A DNA stretch of 10,031 nucleotides from positions 1 through 10,031 of the forward strand of contig JAEWAG010000166.1 in the NCBI GenBank assembly GCA_023391775.1, written 5' to 3'. The notes below the pieces were generated by a model. The model was given only the letters and a program-made list of their open reading frames with translations. It had not been told where the DNA came from and made no database searches. Each line of letters opens with the position of its first letter. The stretch's first letter is position 1. Of this stretch, positions 1 through 6,811 are shown one piece after another. The position numbers were made by a program, and so were the translations under genes. Source of the DNA: Pseudomonadota bacterium. GTDB lineage: Bacteria > Pseudomonadota > Gammaproteobacteria > Xanthomonadales > Xanthomonadaceae.

Positions 1-158
1 GTCCACTCCACACCGTCGGCGAACAGGAACGACAGCCCGACCGCCGGCAGGGCTGCCAGCAGCACGGGGGTCAGCGCGCAGTGCACGGCGCACATCAGCG
101 AGCCCGTGGCGCCGAGGCGGTCCAGCAGATGGCGGTGCGAATGCGGCATGGGGGGCAT
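1..158 (-). CDS. MerC-family inner-membrane protein, N-terminal part (cut by window edge)
   Basis: Partial gene read leftward; only the first 52 residues are in the window. The visible protein has a His-rich start (HSHRH at 6-10), then a CAVHC motif (Cys23, His26, Cys27) at the head of a hydrophobic helix rich in Leu, Ala and Pro, then LSFLFADGVEW. This is the typical opening of MerC-like proteins (PF03203), small multi-helix membrane proteins named after a mercury transporter; relatives outside mer operons are not tied to mercury. Two in-frame ATGs (158 and 149) are possible and neither has a clear Shine-Dalgarno sequence. A TATAAT box lies at 190-185 on this strand, inside the Zur box at 177-195, so zinc-dependent repression is likely. 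No merR, merT or merA is visible. The divergent zinc receptor suggests an inner-membrane metal (zinc) transport or binding role; that function is inference. Confidence 0.75.
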   Translation of the reverse strand, partial: MPPMPHSHRHLLDRLGATGSLMCAVHCALTPVLLAALPAVGLSFLFADGVEW

Positions 159-176
159 TTGGGGGGCGACGAATTG

Positions 177-195
177 GAAGATACATTATAACATT
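177..195. promoter_or_regulatory. Zur box between the MerC-family gene and znuD
   Basis: On the minus strand the site reads AATGTTATAATGTATCTTC. It matches the gammaproteobacterial Zur operator AATGTTATAwTATAACATT at 15 of 19 positions, with a perfect left half and a degraded right half. It is the only strongly AT-rich spot in a very GC-rich intergenic region, between divergent genes that both look zinc-related, and a zur gene is in the same window. It starts 18 bp from the MerC-family ATG and ends 31 bp before the znuD ATG, so a bound repressor could block both promoters. The match is seen directly; binding is inferred. Confidence 0.75.
185..190 (-). promoter_or_regulatory. Predicted -10 box of the MerC-family gene
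   Basis: The minus strand reads TATAAT, a perfect sigma-70 -10 hexamer, inside the Zur box. It predicts transcription starting near 178 and a leader of about 20 nt to the ATG at 158. The best -35 is ATGACG (211-206, 4 of 6 matches) with a short 15-bp spacer, so the -35 side is weak. On the plus strand TATAAC at 187-192 could serve znuD with a start near 199, but no -35 is visible for it. Confidence 0.5.
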
Positions 196-226
196 CGTCA
201 CCCCACGTCATCCCCGGATCCACCGC

Positions 227-2452
227 ATGACCGAAACAGCGCGTTCCCACCTTCCGTCCTCCACCCCCGCCCCGCTGGCCCTCGCGGTCGCCCTGGCCCT
301 GGGCTGGGCGCCGGCCGCCTCGGCCCACGAGGATCCGACCGAGCTGCCGGCGGTGCAGGTCACCGCATCCCCGCTGTCCGGGGATGCCGAGAGCCTGGCG
401 CGCCCGGTGGAGGTGCTGCAGGGCGAGGCGCTGGACGATGTGCGTGGTGCCACGCTGGGCGAGACCGTGGCGCGCCTGCCCGGCGTCCAGACCAGCTACT
501 TCGGCCCCGGGGTCGGCCGGCCGATCCTGCGCGGGCTGGATGGGCCGCGCGTGCAGGTGCTTGCCAGCGGCTTGGGCAGCCAGGACGCCTCCACCGTCAG
601 CGCCGACCACGCCGCCAGCGTCGAGCCGTTCCTGGCTGACCAGATCGAGGTGTTGAAGGGCCCGGCCACCCTGCTGTTCGGCAGCGGCGCCATCGGCGGC
701 GCGGTCAACGTGGTCGACGGCCGCATCGCCCGCGAGGTGCCGGACCGGCCGCTGTCCGGGCGCGCCGAGCTGCGCGGCAACACGGTCAACAACGAGCGCA
801 CCGGCATGTTCCGCCTGGACGGTGTCAGCGGCGACAACCTGGTGCTGCACGTGGACGGCCTGGTGCGTGACACCGGCGACTACCGCATCCCGGGCGCCGC
901 CCACGCGCCCCATGGGCATGACCATGATGACGACGGGCACGACGAAGGCCATGACCGGCACGGGCGCCTGGGCAACAGCGCGATGCAGACCCGCGCCGGT
1001 GGCATGGGCCTGACCTGGTTCGGCACGCGCGTCCATGCAGGCATCGCCGCCAGCACCTATCGCAGCGAGTACGGGATTCCCGCCGGCGCGCACGTGCATC
1101 CGGACCAGGACCACGGACATGGCGACGACCACGACCACGACAACCACGACCATGGTCATGACGATGGCCATGGACACGGCCACGGTGATGACGATGGCGA
1201 CCACGGCGACGTGCGCATCGACCTGCGCCAGGACCGGGTGGAACTGAAGGCCGGCCTGTTCGATCCGGCGCCGCTCCTGGAGCGGATCGATTTCCACGGC
1301 GCCTGGAGCGACTACGAACACCTTGAACTGGAAGGCGGCGTCGCCGGCACCCGCTTCACCAGCCAGGGGTACGACGCGCGGCTGCAGGCGGTGCAGGAGG
1401 AGCTGGCCGGCTGGCGCGGCGCCTTCGGCCTGCAGTCGGGCCGGGTGGACTTCGGCGCTGCCGGCGCGGAAGCCTTCGTTCCGGCCACGCGCACCCGCAG
1501 CACCGGCCTGTTCGTGCTGCAGGAGAAGGAAGCCGGAACGCTGAAGATGGAGTTCGGCGCGCGCCATGACCGGGTCGAGCTCGAGCCCGAAGGCGGCCAC
1601 CCGCAGCGCCGCTTCGGTGCCACCAGCCTGTCGGCGGCGGCGATCTGGAAGCTGGACCCGGCCCTGGACCTGCGCTTCGGCCTGGACCGCTCCGAGCGCG
1701 CGCCCACCCAGGAGGAGCTGTATGCCGGCGGCCTGCACGTGGCCACCGGCACGCTGGAGATCGGCGACGCCCGCCTGGACACCGAGAGCGCGGTGCGCGG
1801 CGAGCTGGGCCTGCATGCCCATCGGGGCCGCTTCGACCTGGAGCTGTCGGTCTACCGCAGCCGCTTCGACGACTTCATCCACCTGGCCGACACCGGCGTG
1901 TCCGAACATGGGGTGCCCGTGCGCCTGTGGACGCAGGCCGCGGCCACCTTCACCGGCGCGGAGGCCGAGGCGGTGCTGCACCTGGCCGAGAACCACACCG
2001 GCCGCTGGGACCTGCGCCTGTTCGCCGACCGCGTGCGCGCGGAACTGGACGGCAGCGGAACCCGCACCGCGGCCTTTGAGGTGCCGCATGGCGACCACGC
2101 CCATGCCTACGCGGTGGAGCTGGACAACAGCGGGCCGCTGCCGCGCATCGCGCCCTCGCGCTTCGGCGCCAGCCTGGCTTGGGACCTCGGTGGCTGGCGC
2201 GCCTCGCTGGGCGCGGTGCGTTACCAGGCCCAGGACCGGGTGGCGCGCAACGAGGCGCCGAGCCCGGGCTACACCCTGGTCGACGCGCACCTGTCCTATG
2301 CGTGGGAGCAGGCGGCCGGTACCCGCTGGGAGCTGTTCCTGGATGGCACCAACCTCGGCAACAGCGAGGCACGCCCGCACACCTCGCTGCTGCGGGAGTA
2401 CGCGCCGCTGCCCGGCCGCGGCGTGGCCTTCGGCATCCGCGGCTGGTTTTGA
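227..2452 (+). CDS. znuD: ZnuD-like TonB-dependent outer-membrane zinc receptor
   Basis: Outer-membrane beta-barrel receptor expected to import zinc using TonB-ExbBD energy. The 741 residues are close to Neisseria ZnuD in length. A signal peptide covers 1-33 (hydrophobic 17-31, cleavage after ASA). A TonB-box-like segment LPAVQVTA (40-47) follows, then a plug domain with LPGVQTSYFGPGVGRPILRG and the plug-end signature IEVLKGPATLLFGSGAIGGAVN. Two His/Asp-rich stretches lie in the early barrel: about 225-250 (7 His) and 289-328 (13 His). A shorter PHGDHAH motif lies near 620. Such His-rich extracellular loops are the hallmark of zinc receptors of this family. The C-terminus GVAFGIRGWF ends in an aromatic residue, as barrel strands do. 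The ATG at 227 leads directly into the signal peptide; only a weak CGGA precedes it. A Zur box lies upstream and zur converges from the other side, so induction under zinc starvation is expected. Nickel or another divalent metal cannot be excluded. Confidence 0.9.
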   Translation: MTETARSHLPSSTPAPLALAVALALGWAPAASAHEDPTELPAVQVTASPLSGDAESLARPVEVLQGEALDDVRGATLGETVARLPGVQTSYFGPGVGRPILRGLDGPRVQVLASGLGSQDASTVSADHAASVEPFLADQIEVLKGPATLLFGSGAIGGAVNVVDGRIAREVPDRPLSGRAELRGNTVNNERTGMFRLDGVSGDNLVLHVDGLVRDTGDYRIPGAAHAPHGHDHDDDGHDEGHDRHGRLGNSAMQTRAGGMGLTWFGTRVHAGIAASTYRSEYGIPAGAHVHPDQDHGHGDDHDHDNHDHGHDDGHGHGHGDDDGDHGDVRIDLRQDRVELKAGLFDPAPLLERIDFHGAWSDYEHLELEGGVAGTRFTSQGYDARLQAVQEELAGWRGAFGLQSGRVDFGAAGAEAFVPATRTRSTGLFVLQEKEAGTLKMEFGARHDRVELEPEGGHPQRRFGATSLSAAAIWKLDPALDLRFGLDRSERAPTQEELYAGGLHVATGTLEIGDARLDTESAVRGELGLHAHRGRFDLELSVYRSRFDDFIHLADTGVSEHGVPVRLWTQAAATFTGAEAEAVLHLAENHTGRWDLRLFADRVRAELDGSGTRTAAFEVPHGDHAHAYAVELDNSGPLPRIAPSRFGASLAWDLGGWRASLGAVRYQAQDRVARNEAPSPGYTLVDAHLSYAWEQAAGTRWELFLDGTNLGNSEARPHTSLLREYAPLPGRGVAFGIRGWF

Positions 2453-2454
2453 AA

Positions 2455-2467
2455 GCCGGCATCCGGC
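2455..2467 (-). terminator. Possible short terminator hairpin after zur
   Basis: On the minus strand GCCGG-ATG-CCGGC forms a 5-bp stem with a 3-nt loop followed by TTTCAAAA, a short T-rich run overlapping the znuD end. It could stop gltX-zur transcription. A second inverted repeat, CGCCGG (2482-2487) and CCGGCG (2496-2501), lies in the same 69-bp convergent gap but has no T-tract. In DNA this GC-rich short hairpins occur often by chance. Confidence 0.35.
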
Positions 2468-2521
2468 AGTGGCATTGTCACCGCCGGGCCCGGATCCGGC
2501 GCAGGTGCAGCCGGCCCTGGC

Positions 2522-3016
2522 TCAGCCGTCCGCGCCGGCCTCGGCACAGCGCGCGCACAGCCCGTGGACCTCGAGCGTCTGCGCCTGCGGCTGGAAACCC
2601 AGCGCGCGGGCGCGGGCGTCCAGCTGCGTCACCACTTCCCGGTCCTCCAGCTCCACCGCGCTGTGGCAGCGATTGCAGATCAGGAACGGCACCGAGTGCT
2701 GGGCGCTGTTGGGGTGGTGGCAGGCGACGAAGGCGTTGACCGACTCCAGCTTGTGCACGAAGCCGTTGGCCATGAGGAAATCCAGCGCGCGGTACACCGT
2801 CGGCGGCGCGTCGGCACCGGCGCCCTTGGTCTCGCGCACCCGCTCCAGCAGGTCGTAGGCCTTCATCGGCCGACCGGCGTCGGCGATCAGCCGCAGCACG
2901 TTGGCGCGGATCGGGGTCAGGCGCAGGCCACGCTCGGTGCAGGCCCGCTCCACCGCCCGCACGAACGCATCGGCGCTGTGGACGTGGTGGTGGGGATCGG
3001 TGCAGGCGTGCGGCAT
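2522..3016 (-). CDS. zur: Zur, zinc-responsive Fur-family repressor
   Basis: DNA-binding zinc sensor, 164 residues, the usual Zur length. The N-terminal winged helix (about 15-90) contains RLTPIRANVLRLI and PPTVYRALDFLMANGFVHKLES, the recognition-helix region. The dimerisation domain carries two CxxC pairs, Cys114/Cys117 and Cys154/Cys157, which form the structural zinc site in the family. VNAFVACHHP (Cys99, His100, His101) is typical of Zur rather than Fur and contributes to the sensory site. A His cluster (HHHVH, 9-13) sits at the N-terminus. The start was placed at 3016 because a GGAG lies just upstream and the homologous part begins there; a longer frame to 3061 would overlap gltX. It follows gltX by 13 bp and is probably co-transcribed with it. 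The Zur box near 186 is its likely target. Fur or PerR is less likely given the neighbours. Confidence 0.93.
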   Translation of the reverse strand: MPHACTDPHHHVHSADAFVRAVERACTERGLRLTPIRANVLRLIADAGRPMKAYDLLERVRETKGAGADAPPTVYRALDFLMANGFVHKLESVNAFVACHHPNSAQHSVPFLICNRCHSAVELEDREVVTQLDARARALGFQPQAQTLEVHGLCARCAEAGADG

Positions 3017-3029
3017 GGCGGCTCCGTGG

Positions 3030-4433
3030 TCAGCCCTTTGCAACCTTGGTGATGGCGGCATCGATGCGCTTCAAGGCCTGCTCGCGCCCGGCCAGGTACA
3101 CCGTCCAGGAAATGTCCGGGCTGACCTGGGTGCCGGTAACGGCCACGCGCATCGGCTGGGCGACCTTGCCCATGCCCAGTTCCAGGGCTGCGGCGGTGTC
3201 GTGCAGGGCCTGGCCCACGCCTTCGACCGTCCACTCCGGCAGCGCAGCGAGCAGTTCGCGGGCCTTGGCCAGCGGCGCATCGGCGCCGGCCTTCAGGTGC
3301 TTGTCCACCGCGGCCTCGTCGTAGGTCTCCAGCGGCGTGTACCAGACCACCGCCTTCTCGGCCATTTCCTTCAGGGTCTGCACGCGCTCGCGCAGGGCCA
3401 CGACCACTTCCTCGGGCTTGGGACCGCTGGCCAGGTCCAGGCCCAGCTTTTCCAGCTGGTAGACCAGCTGCGGCGCGACTTCGGCCGGATCGGTGGTCTT
3501 GAGGAAGTGCTGGTTGACCCAGCCGAGCTTGGCCATGTCCAGGCGCGCGGCCTTGGAATTGCAGTTGCGCACGTCGAACAGTCCGATCAGCTCGGCGCGG
3601 CTGAAGATCTCCTGGTCGCCGTGCGACCAGCCCAGCCGCGCCAGGTAGCTCAGCAGCGCGTCGGGCAGGTAGCCGAGGTCCTTGTACTGCATGACGTCCG
3701 CCGCGCCGGTGCGCTTGGACAGCTTGGCGCCGGCCTCGTCCAGGATCATCGGCATGTGGCCGAACTTCGGCACCGGGGCGCCGATGGCCTCGTAGAGGTT
3801 GATCTGGCGCGGGGTGTTGTTGATGTGGTCGTCGCCGCGGATCACCTCGGTGATGCCCATGTCCCAGTCGTCCACGACCACGGCGAAGTTGTAGGTCGGG
3901 TAACCGTCCGGACGGAAGATCACCATGTCGTCGAGCTCGCTGTTGGCGATCTCGATGCGGCCCTTGATCAGGTCGTCGAAGGCGACCACGCCATCAAGCG
4001 GGTTCTTGAAGCGGATGACGCGGTTCGGGTCGTCGCGGTACGGCAGGCCCAGTTCGCGTGCGGCGCCGTTGTAGCGCGGCTTTTCCTGCTTCGCCATGGC
4101 GGCCTCGCGCATCGCGTCCAGCTCCTCGCGGGTCTCGTAGGCGTAGTACGCCTTGCCCTCGGCGATCAGCTTCTCGGCCACCTCGCGGTAACGCTCCACG
4201 CGCTGGGTCTGATAGACCGGGCCCTCGTCGTAGTCCAGGCCCAGCCAGTCCATCGCCTCGAGGATGGCGTCGATCGCCGCCTGGGTGCTGCGCTCGCGGT
4301 CGGTATCCTCGATCCGCAGGACGAACTCCCCACCGCGGTGGCGGGCCTCCAGCCAGCAGTACAGCGCGGTGCGGGCACCACCGATGTGCAGGTAGCCGGT
4401 GGGACTGGGGGCGAAGCGGGTGCGGCAGGTCAT
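3030..4433 (-). CDS. gltX: Glutamyl-tRNA synthetase (GluRS)
   Basis: Charges tRNA(Glu) with glutamate in the cytoplasm. It is 467 residues long; E. coli GluRS has 471. The class I signature appears as [16 protein letters not shown] (HIGH-type motif at 14-18) and the KMSKS-type loop as [11 protein letters not shown] (237-247). The C-terminal third is the helical anticodon-binding region, so this is not the shorter GluQRS. The four zinc ligands of the E. coli enzyme (Cys98, Cys100, Cys125, His127) align without gaps to Ala98, Glu100, Ala125 and Glu127, so this is a zinc-free type. The ATG at 4433 opens the conserved [13 protein letters not shown]; the in-frame extension to 4550 is not family-like. 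No Shine-Dalgarno sequence precedes this start. zur follows by 13 bp. Confidence 0.97.
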   Translation of the reverse strand: MTCRTRFAPSPTGYLHIGGARTALYCWLEARHRGGEFVLRIEDTDRERSTQAAIDAILEAMDWLGLDYDEGPVYQTQRVERYREVAEKLIAEGKAYYAYETREELDAMREAAMAKQEKPRYNGAARELGLPYRDDPNRVIRFKNPLDGVVAFDDLIKGRIEIANSELDDMVIFRPDGYPTYNFAVVVDDWDMGITEVIRGDDHINNTPRQINLYEAIGAPVPKFGHMPMILDEAGAKLSKRTGAADVMQYKDLGYLPDALLSYLARLGWSHGDQEIFSRAELIGLFDVRNCNSKAARLDMAKLGWVNQHFLKTTDPAEVAPQLVYQLEKLGLDLASGPKPEEVVVALRERVQTLKEMAEKAVVWYTPLETYDEAAVDKHLKAGADAPLAKARELLAALPEWTVEGVGQALHDTAAALELGMGKVAQPMRVAVTGTQVSPDISWTVYLAGREQALKRIDAAITKVAKG

Positions 4434-4462
4434 GGGGAGGGACGCAGGAAGAGAATGGCCGC

Positions 4463-4468
4463 ATTTTA
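4463..4468 (-). promoter_or_regulatory. Predicted -10 box of gltX-zur
   Basis: The minus strand reads TAAAAT (in GTTAAAATGC), 5 of 6 matches to TATAAT, in an otherwise GC-rich 135-bp gap. It would start transcription near 4456 and give a leader of about 23 nt. No convincing -35 was found 15-18 bp upstream. Confidence 0.4.
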
Positions 4469-4499
4469 ACCCGCGCGGCAAAGCGCATGACCCGCATCC

Positions 4500-4560
4500 A
4501 CCCGGGGTCGGCAATGGCCGGGTTCCGGCTCCGACCGCGGGGCCCGGCACGTCCGGCCCC
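4500..4560 (-). terminator. Inverted repeats between the cyclase gene and gltX, possible terminator
   Basis: Two GC-rich inverted repeats lie just beyond the cyclase stop. One has arms GGGGCC (4539-4544) and GGCCCC (4555-4560) with a 10-nt loop. The other has arms ACCCGG (4500-4505) and CCGGGT (4518-4523) with a 12-nt loop. Neither has a U-tract, so termination is only suggested by their position between a stop codon and the gltX promoter. Confidence 0.3.
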
Positions 4561-4568
4561 CGGCAGCA

Positions 4569-5885
4569 CTAGGAATCGGCAGCGACCACGACGCGGTTGC
4601 GTCCGCCGCGCTTGGCCTCGTACAGCGCCTCGTCGGCCCGCTTGAACAGCGCCTCGAAGCCTTCCTCCGGCCGCTGCAGGGCCACGCCCACGCTGACCGT
4701 CACCGGTGCCGGCACGCCGGACCCGAAGGCGTGGCTTTCGACCGCCCTGCGCAGGTCGTCGGCCAGCGCCGCCGCATGATCCGCGCGCACGCCGGGCAGC
4801 AGCACGACGAACTCCTCGCCCCCCCAGCGCACCAGCCAGTCGCCGGGGCGCAGCTGGCGCCGCAGCAGTGCGGCCAGGTCATGCAGCACGCGGTCGCCGA
4901 CGGCGTGTCCGCAGCTGTCGTTGACCCGTTTGAAGTGGTCGATGTCCAGCACCAGCAGGGCCAACGCGTGGCCCGGCGCCGGCGTGGCGCCGGCCAGCAG
5001 CCGCGACCAGCCCTGCTCGAGGCCGTGGCGGTTCAAGGCCAGGGTCAGCGGGTCGGTGGTGGCACGGGTGCGATAGCGCTCGGCCTCGTTCTGCAGCAGG
5101 CGGCGCTCGATGCGATAGGTGCGCAGCTGCAACAGCGAGTACAGCACGATGCCCACCAGCCAAACGCTGAGGATGCCGAGGTACCAGGTCTCGCGAGACA
5201 GCCCGGGGCGCACGAAGGTGATTTCCTGGACCTCCAGGTCGTGCACGCCCTCGGTCATCGGATAGGAGAAATCCAGGCCCACGGTGACGACGTTGCCCAG
5301 TTCCGCCCGGGCCAGCTCGCGCGGCAGCTTGTACTGCAACCGCCACCACTCGGCGACGGTGAATTCCTCAACGCTCAGCGACACCGGCGCGCGCAGGTCC
5401 TGGGTGGCGAGGAACACCGAGTTGTACTTGGTGCTGTTGGTGTCGCCCAGGGTGGAGTAGCGCGGGTCGAAGTGGCGCGCGAACAGCCGCAGCTTGGGCA
5501 CGTCGCCCTTGTAGACGACCCTGACCTCCACGTGCGTGTAGGTGGACAGGTCCAGCCCATCGCCGGGGCTGGACCCGACGAAGTAGTTGACCGCGCAGTA
5601 GTACTGGGGCTCGTCGCTGCCCGGCGGGTAGTGGCAGCGCAGGCGGCGCTTGCCCGCGTCCAGCCACTCGCCGGCCTCGGCGCGGCCCGGCACCGGCGTG
5701 GAGGACAGGACGATCGCGTCGGCCGGTATCCGGGTCACGTCGAAACGCACCGGCGGGATGAGGTCGTACCCGGCGATGGCACCGATGGTCAACGCCACGC
5801 CTGCCAACAGGGTCAGGGCGACTCGCTTGCGTTGCCCGGACTGGGACGCCGGATTGGGAGGGACGTCGGCAGCGGCCGCGGTCAT
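4569..5885 (-). CDS. Membrane diguanylate cyclase with periplasmic sensor domain (GGDEF)
   Basis: Makes the second messenger c-di-GMP from two GTP. It has 438 residues: a short cytoplasmic tail, a membrane helix at about 22-40, an extracytoplasmic domain at about 44-233, a second helix at about 234-254, a short basic linker (RTYRIERRLLQNEAERYRTR) and a C-terminal GGDEF domain. The cyclase is intact: DIDHFKRVND, an active-site GGEEF at 355-359, and the RxxD inhibitory site (RPGD, 346-349) exactly five residues before it. The sensor domain matches no common type I recognise (not PAS, CHASE or dCache). It looks rich in beta strands and has Cys84 and Cys97, which could form a disulphide. The start at 5885 was chosen for the GGAAG five bases upstream; ATG 5897 (MEAH) is an alternative. 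The gene is divergent from lpxH and apparently monocistronic. Confidence 0.92.
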   Translation of the reverse strand: MTAAAADVPPNPASQSGQRKRVALTLLAGVALTIGAIAGYDLIPPVRFDVTRIPADAIVLSSTPVPGRAEAGEWLDAGKRRLRCHYPPGSDEPQYYCAVNYFVGSSPGDGLDLSTYTHVEVRVVYKGDVPKLRLFARHFDPRYSTLGDTNSTKYNSVFLATQDLRAPVSLSVEEFTVAEWWRLQYKLPRELARAELGNVVTVGLDFSYPMTEGVHDLEVQEITFVRPGLSRETWYLGILSVWLVGIVLYSLLQLRTYRIERRLLQNEAERYRTRATTDPLTLALNRHGLEQGWSRLLAGATPAPGHALALLVLDIDHFKRVNDSCGHAVGDRVLHDLAALLRRQLRPGDWLVRWGGEEFVVLLPGVRADHAAALADDLRRAVESHAFGSGVPAPVTVSVGVALQRPEEGFEALFKRADEALYEAKRGGRNRVVVAADS

Positions 5886-5904
5886 GTGCGCTTCCATCGC
5901 TGTT

Positions 5905-5925
5905 GGCGGACGCTGTACGTCCGCC
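5905..5925. repeat. Perfect 8-bp inverted repeat upstream of the cyclase gene
   Basis: Arms GGCGGACG (5905-5912) and CGTCCGCC (5918-5925) flank CTGTA. CTG (5900-5902) and CAG (5927-5929) extend the pairing by 3 bp across a small internal loop. It lies 19 bp before the cyclase ATG, just above its ribosome-binding site, so it could be an RNA hairpin in the leader or a dimer operator. No match to a known regulator site was recognised. Confidence 0.5.
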
Positions 5926-5958
5926 GCAGTTGGCCAGACGTTAGCATGCCGCCCGGGC

Positions 5959-5975
5959 CGGCACCGGGGGTGCCG
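5959..5975. repeat. 7-bp inverted repeat in the cyclase-lpxH intergenic region
   Basis: Arms CGGCACC (5959-5965) and GGTGCCG (5969-5975) with a GGG loop lie near the middle of the 167-bp gap between the divergent genes. It could be a hairpin or operator. Function is unknown, and high GC content makes chance occurrence plausible. Confidence 0.3.
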
Positions 5976-6040
5976 CGGTCCGATGGCCACTGGCGTGACT
6001 GCCGACACACTGCGTCGGCCGGACCGGCGGCATGACGGCC

Positions 6041-6046
6041 TACAAT
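6041..6046 (+). promoter_or_regulatory. Predicted -10 box of lpxH, placed for a leaderless mRNA
   Basis: TACAAT (5 of 6 matches to TATAAT) ends 7 bases before the A of the lpxH ATG at 6053. This is the normal distance from a -10 box to the transcription start, so +1 would be the A of the start codon. No Shine-Dalgarno sequence precedes the ATG, in agreement. No clear -35 is visible. Confidence 0.5.
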
Positions 6047-6052
6047 CGGCGC

Positions 6053-6796
6053 ATGAGCACCCTGTTCGTTTCCGACCTGCACCTGGACCCGGTCCGTCCG
6101 GAGATCACCGCACTGTTCCTGCGCTTCCTGCGCGAGGAGGCGGCCGGGGCCGATGCGCTGTACATCCTGGGCGATCTGTTCGAGGCCTGGGTCGGCGACG
6201 ACGACCCCTCCGAGGCCGGGGCCGAGGTCGCCGCCGGGCTGCGCGCGCTGGCCGGCGCCGGGGTGCCGCTGTACTTCATGCACGGCAACCGCGACTTCCT
6301 GATCGGGGCCGACTACGCCCGTCGCGCCGGCATGCGCATCCTGCCGGACCCGGCGGTGGTGTCGCTGTACGGACAGCCCGTGCTGCTGATGCATGGCGAC
6401 CTGCTGTGCAGCGACGACACCGCCTACCAGGCGTTCCGCGCCCAGACCCGTGACCCGCAGTGGCAGCAGCGCTTCCTCGCTCAGCCGCTGGAAGCCCGCC
6501 TCGCGTTCGCCGCGCAGGCGCGCCAGGCCAGCATGGCGCGGCAGCGGGAGATGCTGCAGGGCGACCGCGGCACCTTCGAGACGGTGACCGACGTGACCCC
6601 GGCCACGGTCGAGGCCACCCTCGCCCGCTTCGGCGTGGACACCCTGATCCACGGCCACACCCACCGTCCTGCGATCCACACGCTGGACGTGGGCACGCGC
6701 AGCTGCCGCCGCATCGTGCTGGGCGACTGGTACGAGCAGGGCTCGGTCCTGCGGGTCGATGCCGACGGCCTGCATCTGGAGACGCTGGCGGCCTGA
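6053..6796 (+). CDS. lpxH: UDP-2,3-diacylglucosamine diphosphatase LpxH
   Basis: Hydrolyses UDP-2,3-diacylglucosamine to lipid X and UMP, the fourth step of lipid A synthesis, at the cytoplasmic face of the inner membrane. It is 247 residues long; E. coli LpxH has 240. The calcineurin-like metal motifs are all present and match E. coli numbering: SDLHLD with Asp8 and His10, GDLFE with Asp41, GNRD with Asn79, MHGD with His114, and HGHTH at 200-204 (E. coli His195/His197 region). The cap region contains [22 protein letters not shown], as in LpxH. The in-frame ATG at 6032 is less likely because conservation begins at [12 protein letters not shown] and a -10 box lies between the two. The gene stands alone, facing away from the cyclase gene and converging with the DUF455 gene. 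Confidence 0.96.
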   Translation: MSTLFVSDLHLDPVRPEITALFLRFLREEAAGADALYILGDLFEAWVGDDDPSEAGAEVAAGLRALAGAGVPLYFMHGNRDFLIGADYARRAGMRILPDPAVVSLYGQPVLLMHGDLLCSDDTAYQAFRAQTRDPQWQQRFLAQPLEARLAFAAQARQASMARQREMLQGDRGTFETVTDVTPATVEATLARFGVDTLIHGHTHRPAIHTLDVGTRSCRRIVLGDWYEQGSVLRVDADGLHLETLAA

Positions 6797-6802
6797 GCCG
6801 CC
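6787..6802. terminator. Possible bidirectional terminator between lpxH and the DUF455 gene
   Basis: GGCGGC (6787-6792) and GCCGCC (6797-6802) form a 6-bp stem whose 4-nt loop CTGA contains the lpxH stop codon. A longer alternative pairs CTGAG (6793-6797) with CTCAG (6811-6815). The genes converge with only 15 bp between stop codons. No T-tract is present, so this is weak support. Confidence 0.3.
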
Positions 6803-6811
6803 GGCCGCCAC

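Noticed and set aside
1..158. A mercury-resistance (mer) operon
   Set aside because: Only a MerC-like start is visible, with a Zur box and a zinc receptor beside it rather than merR, merT, merP or merA.
1091..1210. Short tandem repeat or CRISPR-like array in znuD
   Set aside because: The repetition comes from His/Asp/Gly codons inside an intact reading frame; there are no regular repeat-spacer units.
95..2380. 761-residue open frame on the minus strand opposite znuD
   Set aside because: It mirrors znuD in GC-rich DNA, shows low-complexity Val/Met runs produced by the His codons, and matches no protein family; znuD has a signal peptide, plug and barrel features.
3017..3061. Upstream start for zur giving 179 residues
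   Set aside because: It would overlap the gltX end by 32 bp, and a better ribosome-binding site precedes the ATG at 3016.
2901..4469. 522-residue plus-strand frame opposite gltX
   Set aside because: Shadow of gltX; composition is Gln/Val/Leu/His-rich without any recognisable domain.
4731..6035. 434-residue plus-strand frame opposite the cyclase gene
   Set aside because: Shadow frame with no domain; the minus strand holds an intact GGDEF protein.
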